Position numbers and translations under genes: made by a program. A stretch of DNA of 64,000 bases from Chryseobacterium scophthalmum (GTDB taxonomy: Bacteria > Bacteroidota > Bacteroidia > Flavobacteriales > Weeksellaceae): positions 225,405 through 289,404 of the forward strand of contig NZ_FSRQ01000005.1 of NCBI RefSeq assembly GCF_900143185.1, read 5' to 3'. This document shows, one piece after another, positions 46,512 through 55,479 of this stretch (within the stretch, counting starts at the first letter, position 1; every line of letters begins with the position of its first letter). The notes beneath the pieces are model-generated. The model was not told the origin of the DNA and did no database searches. It was given only the letters and a program-made list of their open reading frames with translations.

Positions 46512-46567
46512 GAGTTTAATCGAATTTTTTGTTGGATTATAGGCCTGATCAGTTGCATAATCTGTTG

Positions 46568-47242
46568 TTAATAATCTACGTTGTCCATCACTTTCGGAGC
46601 CAATGCCTGATTAACATTGTTGGCTACAACCTGAAATGAATATTTTGTTATATTGATAGCTTCTTCCATGTTTTCGATACGCTTTCCGTTGACGATAACA
46701 TAAGAATCTTTATATCCTGTGGAATCTTTTAATGTTTGATTTTTTAGTACTGAATTGTAAACATATCTCGGTTTAGATTCTTTTTTAATTCTGCTTTTTT
46801 TAGAGAGAATTTCATCCAGAACATCTTTTTCTGCAATCGAGTTTTCCACAAAAATAGAATCTTGCTTTGGTCCCGAAACAGAATCAGTAATATGAACTGC
46901 AACCTGCGTATTGGGATTATGATTTTCGTTAATAAAATCATTTTTCTGTTTCTGAATTTCGTTTTCAACCAATTTCGCCTGATCTGCAACCTCTCCGTTT
47001 TGATTATAGTTAAATAAAAAACCAACACTTAAAAGTATTACTGCACTTGCAGCCATCCAAAACCATTTTGGGAGCGAAGGTTTTTTACTCTGAATAGGAA
47101 TTATTGGAGCTTCATTACCAGAAACCTCATCTTCATTTCCGTCTGCTTTTTTCAGGAAATCATCAAAATCCCAATTCATCTTTTCTTCCTTTAAACCTTG
47201 GAAGATTTCGTCGTATTTATCTTGAAATTTGTCTTTGCTCAT
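46568..47242 (-). CDS. Probable anti-sigma-like membrane protein
   Basis: 224 residues. A charged cytoplasmic N-terminus (KYDEIFQGLKEEKMNWDFDD) leads to one membrane helix at about 56-76 (WFWMAASAVILLSVGFLF), then a periplasmic region of about 145 residues with no known domain. It begins 26 bases inside the sigma factor gene, so the two are coupled. The single-helix topology and position fit an anti-sigma factor; no zinc-finger anti-sigma motif (HxxxCxxC) is present, so the call rests on context. Confidence 0.65.
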   Translation of the reverse strand: MSKDKFQDKYDEIFQGLKEEKMNWDFDDFLKKADGNEDEVSGNEAPIIPIQSKKPSLPKWFWMAASAVILLSVGFLFNYNQNGEVADQAKLVENEIQKQKNDFINENHNPNTQVAVHITDSVSGPKQDSIFVENSIAEKDVLDEILSKKSRIKKESKPRYVYNSVLKNQTLKDSTGYKDSYVIVNGKRIENMEEAINITKYSFQVVANNVNQALAPKVMDNVDY

Positions 47243-47726
47243 AGCTCATCAGTTGTGAGATTTGTTCTTTTACTTTTTGTCTTGCTCGCATGAGATTTAC
47301 TCTTACTGCGTTTTCTTCCATTTCCAGCATTTCAGAAATTTCCGACACTTCATACTCTTCTACATCTTTCAGGTGAATCACCGCTTTCTGTTTCTCCGGA
47401 AGCTGGTTGATAAACCCTATGATCTGCTCTTTCAGATTATTGACTTCCATACTGTAAAGTTCTGAACGATGAATCTGCATATCTGCGAAACCTAACTTTA
47501 CATCGTGATGCTTCAATCGGTTGAGACATTCATTTCTTACAGATTTCAAAGCATAGGATTTAAAATTTCCGAGCTGCTCCAGTTCATCTTTCTTCTGCCA
47601 GAATTTAATCATCAAATCTTGTACTACATCTTCGGCTTCATCGCTGCTCATGACAAACCTTTTTGCAAAACGGAACATCTCATCTCTGAGAATAAATACC
47701 GTATTCCTAAAAGTTTCTTGGGTCAT
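47217..47726 (-). CDS. ECF-family RNA polymerase sigma factor
   Basis: 169 residues. Region 2 spans about 5-75 (EMFRFAKRFVMSSDEAEDVV then QDLMIKFWQKK), with the EDVVQD core-binding motif. Region 4 spans about 105-160 (FINQLPEKQKAVIHLKDVEE, YEVSEISEMLEMEENAVRVNL). There is no region 1 or 3, as expected of ECF sigmas. It heads a four-gene minus-strand operon with the anti-sigma-like gene and two DUF4252-type genes, which are its likely regulon. Confidence 0.92.
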   Translation of the reverse strand: MTQETFRNTVFILRDEMFRFAKRFVMSSDEAEDVVQDLMIKFWQKKDELEQLGNFKSYALKSVRNECLNRLKHHDVKLGFADMQIHRSELYSMEVNNLKEQIIGFINQLPEKQKAVIHLKDVEEYEVSEISEMLEMEENAVRVNLMRARQKVKEQISQLMSYEQRQISR

Positions 47727-47823
47727 AAGTTTTGTTTCTATAAATAAGACAATCTGAAATCAAAATATATTACACTAAAAATAAAAAAACTTCAAAAAAA
47801 ATTGAAGTTTCTCATTATTATGA

Positions 47824-48984
47824 TTAATATTCATTAAAAATATGTTTCAAAATTGCTTTATCATCGTCTGTTAAAGGCAATTTTCTTCTTGCCATTACTT
47901 TTTCGGCAACTTCGTATGCTTTATCTAATTTAAATCGTTCATCATCTTTAAAACCACCCCACGAAAAATTTTCAATTAGATTCGGAGGAAAACCTTCTTT
48001 AAAAATATTAGATGCGACTCCAATTACAGTTCCTGTATTCAATTGGGTATTGATTGCCGTTTTAGAATGATCTCCCATAATTAAACCAGCAAATTGCAAA
48101 CCTGTATCCTGGAAGTCTTTGGTTCTGTAATTCCATAGTTTTACATTTCCGTAGTTATTTTTTAAGTTGGATGAATTGGTGTCCGCTCCGAGATTACACC
48201 ATTCCCCAATCACAGAATTTCCAACAAATCCGTCGTGACCTTTATTTGAATAACCAAAAATAATGATGTTACTCACTTCACCACCCACTTTAGAATGTGG
48301 ACCAATCGTGGTTGCACCGTAAATTTTTGCTCCTAAATTAAATTTAGAACCTTCACAAAGGGAAATCGGACCACGAAGATTACAACCTTCCATCACCTCA
48401 GCATTTTTTCCAATATAAATTTTTCCAGTTTTGGTATTGATGGTTGAAAATTCTATTTCTGCGTCTTCTTCAATAAATAAATCTTCTTTATTTCCTAAAA
48501 ACCCGTTGGTAGAAGATAATTCCTGAGAAACTTTTCCTTTTGTCAGCAATTCAAAATCAAAATCGATGGCTTCTTTATTATATGTAAATAGATCGGTCGG
48601 TTTTTTAAAGAAAACAAGCTCTTCTTTAATGTCGGTCATTTTCTCAATCTGGTTCAGAGAAAAACCTTCCATATTTATTTTTGCAGCAACCAATTCATCT
48701 TCATAAACCAAAGCTTCACCTTGCTTCAAATCTTTTATTTGCTGAATTACCGTTTCTGTTGGTAAAAAATTGGTTACCAAAAACAGACTTTCTTTTTTTT
48801 CAGGCTCTCTGAATTTTTGCTGAAGATACATTTCTGTAAACCAAGAAACTTCGGTAGTCTCTAAAATCTTCTGCCATCTTTCGGAAAAAGTAAGGATTCC
48901 GCATCGCATTTCTGCGACAGGTCTTGTAAAAGTAAGCGGAAGAAAATCTTCCCAATATTGTGCATCTGAGAATACGAGTTGCAT
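47824..48984 (-). CDS. GlmU-family sugar nucleotidyltransferase-like protein
   Basis: 386 residues of the Bacteroidota alternative GlmU-like family. The N-terminal part (VFSDAQYWEDFLPLTFTRPV, EMRCGILTFSERW) resembles a degenerate nucleotidyltransferase domain. The C-terminal part from about 165 has left-handed beta-helix hexapeptides (KIYIGKNAEVMEGCNLRGPI, IYGATTIGPHSKVGGEV) and acyltransferase-type turns (GHDGFVGNSVIGEWCNLGA). It probably makes UDP-GlcNAc or a related sugar for the envelope. Own promoter. Confidence 0.85.
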   Translation of the reverse strand: MQLVFSDAQYWEDFLPLTFTRPVAEMRCGILTFSERWQKILETTEVSWFTEMYLQQKFREPEKKESLFLVTNFLPTETVIQQIKDLKQGEALVYEDELVAAKINMEGFSLNQIEKMTDIKEELVFFKKPTDLFTYNKEAIDFDFELLTKGKVSQELSSTNGFLGNKEDLFIEEDAEIEFSTINTKTGKIYIGKNAEVMEGCNLRGPISLCEGSKFNLGAKIYGATTIGPHSKVGGEVSNIIIFGYSNKGHDGFVGNSVIGEWCNLGADTNSSNLKNNYGNVKLWNYRTKDFQDTGLQFAGLIMGDHSKTAINTQLNTGTVIGVASNIFKEGFPPNLIENFSWGGFKDDERFKLDKAYEVAEKVMARRKLPLTDDDKAILKHIFNEY

Positions 48985-49029
48985 GAGGGTTTCGGGTTTA
49001 AAGTTTTATATTCAATGTTTCGAGATTAA

Positions 49030-49037
49030 CAAAAATA
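49030..49037 (-). promoter_or_regulatory. -7 box of the GlmU-like gene
   Basis: Minus-strand TATTTTTG fits TAnnTTTG, 45 bases before the ATG. Confidence 0.45.
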
Positions 49038-49173
49038 CGAATCATTGAGAGAAGTTTGTTCTTTGAATTTAAAAATTTAGCCTTATACATATTTATTCCA
49101 AGTATGAAAATCTGCTCAATCTACAAAATCAGCGAGTGCTTTTTAACAAATTTAAAATAACATAAACCAATAA

Positions 49174-49202
49174 AAAAGTCTCCCGAAAATCGGAAGACTT
49201 TA
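49174..49202 (-). terminator. Terminator of rpmE2
   Basis: On the minus strand AAAGTCTTCCG pairs with CGGGAGACTTT (one mismatch), then a run of T. Confidence 0.8.
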
Positions 49203-49223
49203 AATATTTTTAATATCAAAAAA

Positions 49224-49475
49224 TTACTTAGCGAATTTTTTGTATTTGTTCATGAACTTGTCTACTCTACCTGCAGTATCAACTAATTTAGTTTTTCCTG
49301 TGTAGAAAGGGTGAGAAGTAGAAGAGATTTCCATTTTGATCAATGGGTACTCAGTTCCTTCAAACTCGATTGTGTCTTTTGTGTCTGCAGTTGACTTACA
49401 AAGAAATACCTCGTCGTTACTCATATCTTTGAAAACAACAAGTCTATAATTTTCTGGGTGAATTCCGTTTTTCAT
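49224..49475 (-). CDS. rpmE2: 50S ribosomal protein L31, type B
   Basis: 83 residues, the type-B length. Signature blocks are [34 protein letters not shown], and [20 protein letters not shown]. It lacks the CxxC pairs of zinc-binding type-A L31; type B is often the zinc-independent form. Monocistronic with its own promoter and terminator. Confidence 0.96.
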   Translation of the reverse strand: MKNGIHPENYRLVVFKDMSNDEVFLCKSTADTKDTIEFEGTEYPLIKMEISSTSHPFYTGKTKLVDTAGRVDKFMNKYKKFAK

Positions 49476-49549
49476 AATACAATTTTTTAAAAAATTAAAG
49501 TTTTGCTTTCGAAATAGTAATGGTATTTCTTCTGCTAAATTTTAGGTTG

Positions 49550-49557
49550 CAAAAATA
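49550..49557 (-). promoter_or_regulatory. -7 box of rpmE2
   Basis: Minus-strand TATTTTTG fits TAnnTTTG, 74 bases before the ATG. Confidence 0.45.
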
Positions 49558-49628
49558 CAATAATTTTTATAATATACAAATACCTTGTCAACAATTTTTA
49601 AAAGATAAGAAAATTAAAGTATTTTCGT

Positions 49629-49636
49629 TAAATTTG
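49629..49636 (+). promoter_or_regulatory. -7 box upstream of the beta-helix lipoprotein gene
   Basis: TAAATTTG fits TAnnTTTG, 114 bases before the chosen ATG at 49751. A 17-codon frame (49661-49714) lies in the leader and might be a short upstream ORF. Confidence 0.45.
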
Positions 49637-49750
49637 AAACTTATATAAATTTTAATTTCTATGAAATCGCCTAAACTGCATTTGATTACAAAAAACAATC
49701 ATGACAAGCGATAGCATATGAGCTTAAATAGAACAAAAAAATTTCTACCT

Positions 49751-51154
49751 ATGAAATTCAAATCATTACTTTTTTTATCATTCTGGATATTACTTCTTGC
49801 GGTTTCTTGTAATAAGGATGAAATCACTTTTGATGCTCCATCTCAGGAACTGAGATTTTCAAGAGACACCGTATTCTGTGATACCGTTTATCATCAGGTA
49901 CGCTCAGAAACCTATGTAGTAAAAGTATTTAACAATGAAGATAAAGATGTAATGATCCCAAGAATCAATCTTGAAAAAGGAGCTGCATCATTATATAAAA
50001 TTAATGTAGACGGAAAAACGGGACACGATTTCCAAAACGTTCCTCTAAGAAAAAAAGACAGTCTTTATATTTTTGTAGAAATTGCACCTCAAGCGACAGG
50101 TCCTGAAGCGATTGCTGAAGACAGAGTTTTGTTTACAACCGGAGCCGGGCAACAGCATGTCACTTTATTTTCTGTTGTTCAGGATGCTGAATTTTATATT
50201 AAAACGCCTACCAATCCCAATGTAATTACTTCTGATGTAACATGGTCCAATAATAAAGCTAAAATTATTTACGGAGATCTGAAGGTTGATACCGGAGTTC
50301 ATTTAAATGTACAGGCGGGAACAAAAATATATTTCCATAAAAACAGCGGAATGAAAATTTCATCCGGTGCAACGTTGAATATCAACGGAACTGCAGATAA
50401 TCAGGTAATTATTCGTGGTGACAGAAATGATACGTATTACGATACCATCCCAAGAAACTGGAATTCTATAAAAATGGAAGCTGCTTCTGTTTTAAATATG
50501 AATCATACCCGACTTTTCGGTGGAACAAGAGGTTTGGAAATGACTGAAACCAATGCCACAATAAGCAACTCATTCATCCATACATTTCAGGAATATGGTA
50601 TTTATTCGGTAAGATCGAATATCAATGCAAAAAATCTGGTGATGAATAACTGTGGCGAATCTTGCGTTGGAATATTTAAAGGTGGAGTTTATGATTTTGT
50701 ACATTCTACCATTGCTAATTATTCTGAAGTTTTAGGACAATTTACCCGCAACGGAATTTTTGCCACTAATGAATTTAAGGAGGAAAACGGACAAACCGTA
50801 CAAGGTTCTCTTCATATCAATATCAGAAACAGTATTGTTTATTCTGATCGCGATAATGCCGTAAGTTTCGCACAGACTCCTGGTCAGCTTTTCAATTTCA
50901 CTATTCAAAACTGTTTACTCAAATATTCGGGAATAAGCGCAGCAGGTTTTGATTTTACGAGTTCCAGCGTTACTCAAAGTATAAAAAATCAGGATCCTAG
51001 ATTTATGAATTATTTTGCTGCTAAAATGAATTTAAGGGTAAAAGCAGATTCTCCCGCAAAAAATATAGGAGATGTAACGGTGGCCAATTCGGTTCCTACA
51101 GATATTGTAAATGTTTCAAGAACGACCAGTCCAACATTAGGAGCTTATCAGTAA
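49751..51154 (+). CDS. Beta-helix lipoprotein
   Basis: 467 residues from the ATG at 49751. This start gives a clean lipoprotein signal, MKFKSLLFLSFWILLLAVSC, where the earlier ATG at 49718 would add 11 polar residues. After lipobox AVSC an N-terminal beta domain runs to about 165. Residues 180-440 look like a right-handed parallel beta-helix: LNVQAGTKIYFHKNSGMKIS, GATLNINGTADNQVIIRG, then short repeating strands (TRLFGGTRGLEMTETNATIS, NSFIHTFQEYGIYSV). The end NIGDVTVANSVPTD...GAYQ is like that of choice-of-anchor beta-helix proteins. Ligand unknown. Confidence 0.78.
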   Translation: MKFKSLLFLSFWILLLAVSCNKDEITFDAPSQELRFSRDTVFCDTVYHQVRSETYVVKVFNNEDKDVMIPRINLEKGAASLYKINVDGKTGHDFQNVPLRKKDSLYIFVEIAPQATGPEAIAEDRVLFTTGAGQQHVTLFSVVQDAEFYIKTPTNPNVITSDVTWSNNKAKIIYGDLKVDTGVHLNVQAGTKIYFHKNSGMKISSGATLNINGTADNQVIIRGDRNDTYYDTIPRNWNSIKMEAASVLNMNHTRLFGGTRGLEMTETNATISNSFIHTFQEYGIYSVRSNINAKNLVMNNCGESCVGIFKGGVYDFVHSTIANYSEVLGQFTRNGIFATNEFKEENGQTVQGSLHINIRNSIVYSDRDNAVSFAQTPGQLFNFTIQNCLLKYSGISAAGFDFTSSSVTQSIKNQDPRFMNYFAAKMNLRVKADSPAKNIGDVTVANSVPTDIVNVSRTTSPTLGAYQ

Positions 51155-51157
51155 TAT

Positions 51158-51190
<33 letters not shown>

Positions 51191-51234
51191 AAATTAACTT
51201 GATTCTTTAAACTTTTAACTTGGCTCTTAAAAAA

Positions 51235-51561
51235 ATGGAAATTACAAATCTGCAGCAACAAGTCGACGAATGGATAAAAACCATCGGTGTAAGATACTTT
51301 AATGAATTAACCAACATGGCAATGTTGACCGAAGAAGTTGGCGAAGTTGCAAGAATTATCGCAAGAAGATATGGTGAACAAAGCGAAAAAGAAAGTGATA
51401 AAAATAAAGACTTGGGTGAAGAATTAGCAGATGTTTTATTTGTCACATTATGTTTAGCCAACCAAACCGGAGTCAATTTACAGGAAGCTTTCGATAAAAA
51501 AATGAAAATAAAAACTGATCGCGACAAAGACCGCCACCAGAATAATGAGAAATTAAAATAA
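51235..51561 (+). CDS. MazG-like nucleotide pyrophosphohydrolase
   Basis: 108 residues from the ATG at 51235; a TTG start at 51220 is possible but less likely. The metal-binding helices of the all-alpha NTP pyrophosphatase fold are seen as LTEEVGEVARIIARR (EEVGE) and LGEELADVLFVTLCLANQTG (EELAD). The family hydrolyses nucleoside triphosphates, often modified ones, to monophosphates. aroA follows 84 bases later across a spacer with repeats, probably in the same transcript. Confidence 0.85.
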   Translation: MEITNLQQQVDEWIKTIGVRYFNELTNMAMLTEEVGEVARIIARRYGEQSEKESDKNKDLGEELADVLFVTLCLANQTGVNLQEAFDKKMKIKTDRDKDRHQNNEKLK

Positions 51562-51608
51562 TGCCGGAAGATGGATGATGGAAGCCGGAAGTTTAGTGAG
51601 ATATTAGA

Positions 51609-51636
51609 CTTCCAGCTTCCAACTTCCAGCTTCCAA
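51609..51636 (+). repeat. 14-bp tandem repeat before aroA
   Basis: CTTCCAGCTTCCAA occurs twice in a row; related GGAAG/CTTCC words fill 51564-51640. This is spacer low-complexity sequence. Confidence 0.85.
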
Positions 51637-51645
51637 CTAAAGAAG

Positions 51646-52866
51646 ATGAAGTTAGAAAAATCAAAATTAAAAGGAAACAAAACCATACAAATCAGCGGTT
51701 CGAAAAGTATTTCGAATCGTTTATTGATTTTAGAAAGTTTGTTTAAAAACATAAAAATCGGGAATTTATCTAATTCTCAGGATACGCAATTATTAAAAAA
51801 AGCTCTTTCAGAAAATAGCGAGATTGTCGACATTCATCATGCTGGAACAGCGATGCGTTTTTTAACGTCATATTATTCTATTCAGGAAGGAAAAACGACC
51901 GTTATTACCGGTTCCGGAAGAATGAAAGAAAGACCGATTAAAAATCTGGTTACTGCTTTACAAAATCTCGGCGTTGAAATTGAATATCTTGAAAATGAAG
52001 GTTTTCCTCCTTTAAAAATCATTGGAAGAAAAATCACGGAGACAAAAGTAGATGTTCCGGCAAATATTTCTAGCCAGTTTATCACTTCCCTTCTTTTGAT
52101 AGCCGGAAAACTGGAAAACGGTTTGGAAATAAACTTAATTGGTGAAGTTACTTCCAGATCTTATATTGAAATGACCTTATATATTTTAACCAAATTCGGA
52201 ATAAAAAACAGCTTTGTTGGAAACACTATTAAAGTAGAATCAACTATCAACCATCAACTACCAACCATCAACTATGAAGTGGAAAGTGATTGGAGTTCGG
52301 CTTCTTACTTCTACTCTTTTGCAGCTTTAGGAAGAGAAACTATTCACCTGAAAAGCTTTTACAAAGAATCTACTCAGGGCGATTCTGCGATTGCCAATAT
52401 TTATGAAAAGTTTTTTGGAATTAAAACCACATTCACTGAAGACGAGCACAAATTAATACTTCAGCCGATTGAAGATTTCATATTCCCGGAAAAAATTGTT
52501 TTGGATATGAATAATTGTCCGGATATTGCTCAAACACTTTGTGTAACCGCTGCAGCATTGAAAATTCCTTTTGAAATTTCAGGTTTGGGAACATTGAGAG
52601 TAAAAGAAACCGACCGACTTTTAGCTTTATACAATGAGCTGAAAAAGCTGGGAACAGAAACTGAAATCACAGATTTAACCATCAAATCAATCAGCTTTAA
52701 TGAAGCTGAAGACAATATTTCTATTAAAACCTATCAAGATCACAGAATGGCGATGAGCTTTGCACCATTTTGTTTATTTAAAGAATTGAATATTGAAGAT
52801 GAAAATGTAGTCGAAAAATCTTACCCGATGTTTTGGGAAGATTTAAATACTATTTTGACAAAATAA
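51646..52866 (+). CDS. aroA: 3-phosphoshikimate 1-carboxyvinyltransferase (EPSP synthase)
   Basis: AroA joins shikimate-3-phosphate and phosphoenolpyruvate in aromatic amino acid synthesis. 406 residues from the ATG at 51646; the frame is open to 51571, but that part encodes the spacer repeats. Active-site blocks: SGSKSISNRLLIL near residue 16, HHAGTAMRF near 64, GSGRMKERPI near 88, SSQFITSLLL near 140, KETDRL near 320 and YQDHRMAMSF near 363. Residues about 198-210 (TINHQLPTINYEV) are encoded by a 14-bp repeat like spacer sequence and look like an insertion. Confidence 0.93.
   Translation: MKLEKSKLKGNKTIQISGSKSISNRLLILESLFKNIKIGNLSNSQDTQLLKKALSENSEIVDIHHAGTAMRFLTSYYSIQEGKTTVITGSGRMKERPIKNLVTALQNLGVEIEYLENEGFPPLKIIGRKITETKVDVPANISSQFITSLLLIAGKLENGLEINLIGEVTSRSYIEMTLYILTKFGIKNSFVGNTIKVESTINHQLPTINYEVESDWSSASYFYSFAALGRETIHLKSFYKESTQGDSAIANIYEKFFGIKTTFTEDEHKLILQPIEDFIFPEKIVLDMNNCPDIAQTLCVTAAALKIPFEISGLGTLRVKETDRLLALYNELKKLGTETEITDLTIKSISFNEAEDNISIKTYQDHRMAMSFAPFCLFKELNIEDENVVEKSYPMFWEDLNTILTK
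52240..52275 (+). repeat. 14-bp repeat inside aroA
   Basis: CAACCATCAACTA occurs at 52248 and 52262, period 14, with a further partial CAACTATCAACC before it. It resembles ATCAACCATCAACT-type spacer repeats but is in frame. Confidence 0.8.
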
Positions 52867-52872
52867 TTTAAA

Positions 52873-53367
52873 ATGAAAAAACTTGTATTCATTTTCGCAT
52901 TTTTAATTCCAGTTACATTTTGGGCTCAATATCTTTTGCCCAATGAAGAAGTTATTTATTCTTTTGAAACCAAAAACGGCAAGAAAATGTCTTTGGTAAA
53001 GGATAAAACCAATAAATACATGCAGTATCGCTTCGGAACTAAGGCTAAAGTTGAAATGGAATTTCCTGCCGACAGAACCAAAGAAAGCTGGAAAAAATTT
53101 CATTACAATTCTTATTGGCGAGGTGGCGGAATACAAAATGCAGGAATGGAAGTCGATAATTTATCATTTAAAAATAACGGATATGAATATTTGTTATTCA
53201 GAACGTATCATGCGGAAGGTGAAGATTATTCTGCAGGAATTATTATTACAGACAGCAAAGGAAAAGAAACACGCATTAATGGAAATTATAAGACAGTAAA
53301 AGGTTGCATCTGTAATTTGGAAGAAACCGGAATGATTCAAAAAGAAGATATTGGCTTAAACTTTTAA
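52873..53367 (+). CDS. Exported hypothetical protein
   Basis: 164 residues, 6 bases after aroA, so probably cotranscribed. Signal peptide MKKLVFIFAFLIPVTFWAQ. The mature part alternates beta strands (EEVIYSFETKNGKKMSLVKD, YEYLLFRTYHAEGEDYSAGI, ETRINGNYKTVKGCICNLEE) and has two close cysteines (GCIC) near the C-terminus. No named family is recognised; a small secreted beta protein is likely. Confidence 0.7.
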   Translation: MKKLVFIFAFLIPVTFWAQYLLPNEEVIYSFETKNGKKMSLVKDKTNKYMQYRFGTKAKVEMEFPADRTKESWKKFHYNSYWRGGGIQNAGMEVDNLSFKNNGYEYLLFRTYHAEGEDYSAGIIITDSKGKETRINGNYKTVKGCICNLEETGMIQKEDIGLNF

Positions 53368-53478
53368 TGATTGATTACTTATAAACGTTTCTCACCATTT
53401 TTTTACAAAAACTTTTCATTCAAAATATTAATAAAAAAATAAAAGCATAAACTTCCCTCTAAGTTGATAAATAATTTA

Positions 53479-53486
53479 TATATTTG
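53479..53486 (+). promoter_or_regulatory. -7 box upstream of GG-leader peptide 3
   Basis: TATATTTG fits TAnnTTTG, 53 bases before the ATG at 53540. Confidence 0.45.
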
Positions 53487-53539
53487 ATAGTGTGGATATT
53501 ACATACCACAAATGTAAAAATCATTTAAAACTAATTACT

Positions 53540-53710
53540 ATGAAAAATTTAAAAAAAATTTCAAGAAAAGAATTGAAAAGTATTAGCGGGGGAATCGAAG
53601 TGTGTATTCAAAATTGTATGGTAGGATATTATAAATGCTGCATTCCACGTCAACGTTATTATTGTACTCCTAATGGGAGCCAATGTGGAAGTATTATTAT
53701 AGAACCTTAA
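53540..53710 (+). CDS. GG-leader-type cysteine-rich peptide 3
   Basis: 56 residues from the ATG at 53540; an upstream start at 53492 falls next to the -7 box and is unlikely. Leader MKNLKKISRKELKSISGG has a clean double glycine. The predicted 38-residue product has six cysteines (EVCIQNC, YKCCIP, YYCTPN, SQCGS), again with one adjacent pair, like the two peptides at 23.1-23.6 kb. Own promoter and terminator. No processing genes nearby. Bacteriocin-like or signalling role is inferred only. Confidence 0.65.
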   Translation: MKNLKKISRKELKSISGGIEVCIQNCMVGYYKCCIPRQRYYCTPNGSQCGSIIIEP

Positions 53711-53730
53711 TTAAAACTGTTAAATACTAA

Positions 53731-53764
53731 AAAATTCCTGAAGCATGTCTTCGGGATTTTTTTT
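53731..53764 (+). terminator. Terminator after GG-leader peptide 3
   Basis: AATTCCTGAAG pairs with CTTCGGGATT (imperfect), then a run of T. Confidence 0.75.
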
Positions 53765-53966
53765 GAAATATCGTTTCATCTATTTTACATTGGTTTTGTG
53801 GATTTATTACATCGAAAGTCTTATTTTTTGGTTCTTTTACATAAATTTACCATTTATAAAATGAACAGCTTTAGGGAATTCAAAAATGATAAAACTCTTT
53901 ATTTATAATTTTAAAACCACAAGAATAACCCAGAAGGAGAATATTTGTTTAAATTTTTAATGATTA

Positions 53967-54644
53967 ATGAAAAAAATCTGTTCTTTTTTTACCCTTCTAC
54001 TCTTTACAATTTTTAGCTCGCAGGAATTGAAAAATTTTGTAATCCCAAAAGGTTATACTAAAATTGTAGAAACAAAAGGAGATCTGGATAAAGACGGAAA
54101 AGATGAAACAGTAATTGTTTTTAATTCAGATAAAATGAATAATGAAGATTTTAACAGAGGTTTTCAAAGAGAAATTTTTATTCTAAAAAACAATAACGGA
54201 CAACTGAAAATCTGGAAGAAAAATTCAACTGTCATTTTAGGATCAAAAACAGGATTCGCTCCGGGGTATAACACTTTACCTGAAGTCATTATAAAAAATG
54301 GAGCAATAATCATTTCGCAATCATATAATACAAATTCAAGACATACCTATACTTATAAACATACCTATAGATTTCAAAATAATGATTTTTATTTAATTGG
54401 ATCAGTCGTTAAATTTGATGATACTTGCCAATTTAACAGACTTAGTGAAGTCAACTTTTCAACAAGCAAGGTTATTGTTGATGACCAGTATTATCCTTGT
54501 TTTGAAGATGATAAAGAACCTCCCGAAAAAGATTTCCATAAAGAATTCAAATATAAATGGAAAACACTTATAAAAATGGATAATTTTACACCGGGAGAAA
54601 CAGTAATACAAATCCCAAATTCAAAACAATATTTTATTTATTAA
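53967..54644 (+). CDS. Exported hypothetical protein with VCBS-like motif
   Basis: 225 residues. Signal peptide MKKICSFFTLLLFTIFSSQ. A calcium-loop-like GDLDKDGKDETVIVFN motif near residue 38 resembles FG-GAP/VCBS repeats. The rest is beta-rich (YTYKHTYRFQNNDFYLIGSV) with cysteines near 151 and 177. Its stop codon directly abuts the SDR gene ATG, so the two are one transcript. Function unknown. Confidence 0.7.
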   Translation: MKKICSFFTLLLFTIFSSQELKNFVIPKGYTKIVETKGDLDKDGKDETVIVFNSDKMNNEDFNRGFQREIFILKNNNGQLKIWKKNSTVILGSKTGFAPGYNTLPEVIIKNGAIIISQSYNTNSRHTYTYKHTYRFQNNDFYLIGSVVKFDDTCQFNRLSEVNFSTSKVIVDDQYYPCFEDDKEPPEKDFHKEFKYKWKTLIKMDNFTPGETVIQIPNSKQYFIY

Positions 54645-55439
54645 ATGTCAAAAACAATCATCATTACGGGAACTTCCTCAGGAATTGGTTTCGTATTAGC
54701 AGAATATTTCGGAAAAAAAGGTCACCACGTTTACGGTTTAAGCCGAAAATATACCGAAAGTCAGTATTTTAAATCAATTCCGACAGATATTACAGATAAT
54801 GATGCTGTTCAGAACGCCATTGCTGAAGTTTTAAAAACAGAAACCAGAATTGATGTTTTAATTAACAATGCAGGAATGGGAATGGTAGGTTCTGTGGAAG
54901 ATTCTACAAAAGAAGATATTTTAAAATTATTTAATCTGAATCTTGTCGGTTCAGTTCAGATGATGACCGCTGTAATGCCAAAAATGCGGGAAAATAAATT
55001 CGGGAAAATCATCAATGTTTCCAGTATCGGAAGTGAGATGGGACTGCCTTTCCGTGGATTTTATTCTGCCTCAAAATCTGCTCTCGACAAAGTTACCGAA
55101 GCAATGAGATACGAAGTTTACCCTTGGAATATTGATGTTTGCTCACTTCATTTGGGTGATATTAAAACCAATATTGCAGAAAACCGTGTAAAAACAAAAG
55201 TTTCTGAGCCTTATAAAAATGTATTCGATAAAGTGTACGCTTTGATGAATTCTCATGTTGGCGACGGAACCGAACCTTTGAAAGTTGCAGAATATATCGA
55301 TCAGCTTTTAACTAAAAATAAGTGGAAAGCTCATTATTATTTTGGTAAATTCGGGCAGAAAATCGGCGTTCCTTTAAAATGGATTCTTCCACAGGGAACT
55401 TATGAGAATTTGATGAAGAAATACAATAAACTGCCGTAG
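54645..55439 (+). CDS. Short-chain dehydrogenase/reductase
   Basis: 264 residues of the classical SDR family. Cofactor motif TGTSSGIG (residues 8-15), NNAG near 77, catalytic Ser in NVSSIGS near 127, and the YSASK catalytic pair near 143-147. The C-terminal part (WKAHYYFGKFGQKIGVPLKW) is typical of the SDR subgroup acting on lipids or carbonyls, but the substrate is unknown. Transcriptionally linked to the exported protein upstream. Confidence 0.9.
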   Translation: MSKTIIITGTSSGIGFVLAEYFGKKGHHVYGLSRKYTESQYFKSIPTDITDNDAVQNAIAEVLKTETRIDVLINNAGMGMVGSVEDSTKEDILKLFNLNLVGSVQMMTAVMPKMRENKFGKIINVSSIGSEMGLPFRGFYSASKSALDKVTEAMRYEVYPWNIDVCSLHLGDIKTNIAENRVKTKVSEPYKNVFDKVYALMNSHVGDGTEPLKVAEYIDQLLTKNKWKAHYYFGKFGQKIGVPLKWILPQGTYENLMKKYNKLP

Positions 55440-55479
55440 TTTCAGTTATTAAAGGAAATTTTATTATAAAAAAGATTTG

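Noticed and set aside
51571..51645. Longer N-terminus for AroA starting at 51571
   Set aside because: The added 25 residues are encoded by the spacer repeat (CTTCCAGCTTCCAA twice) and have no counterpart in EPSP synthases.
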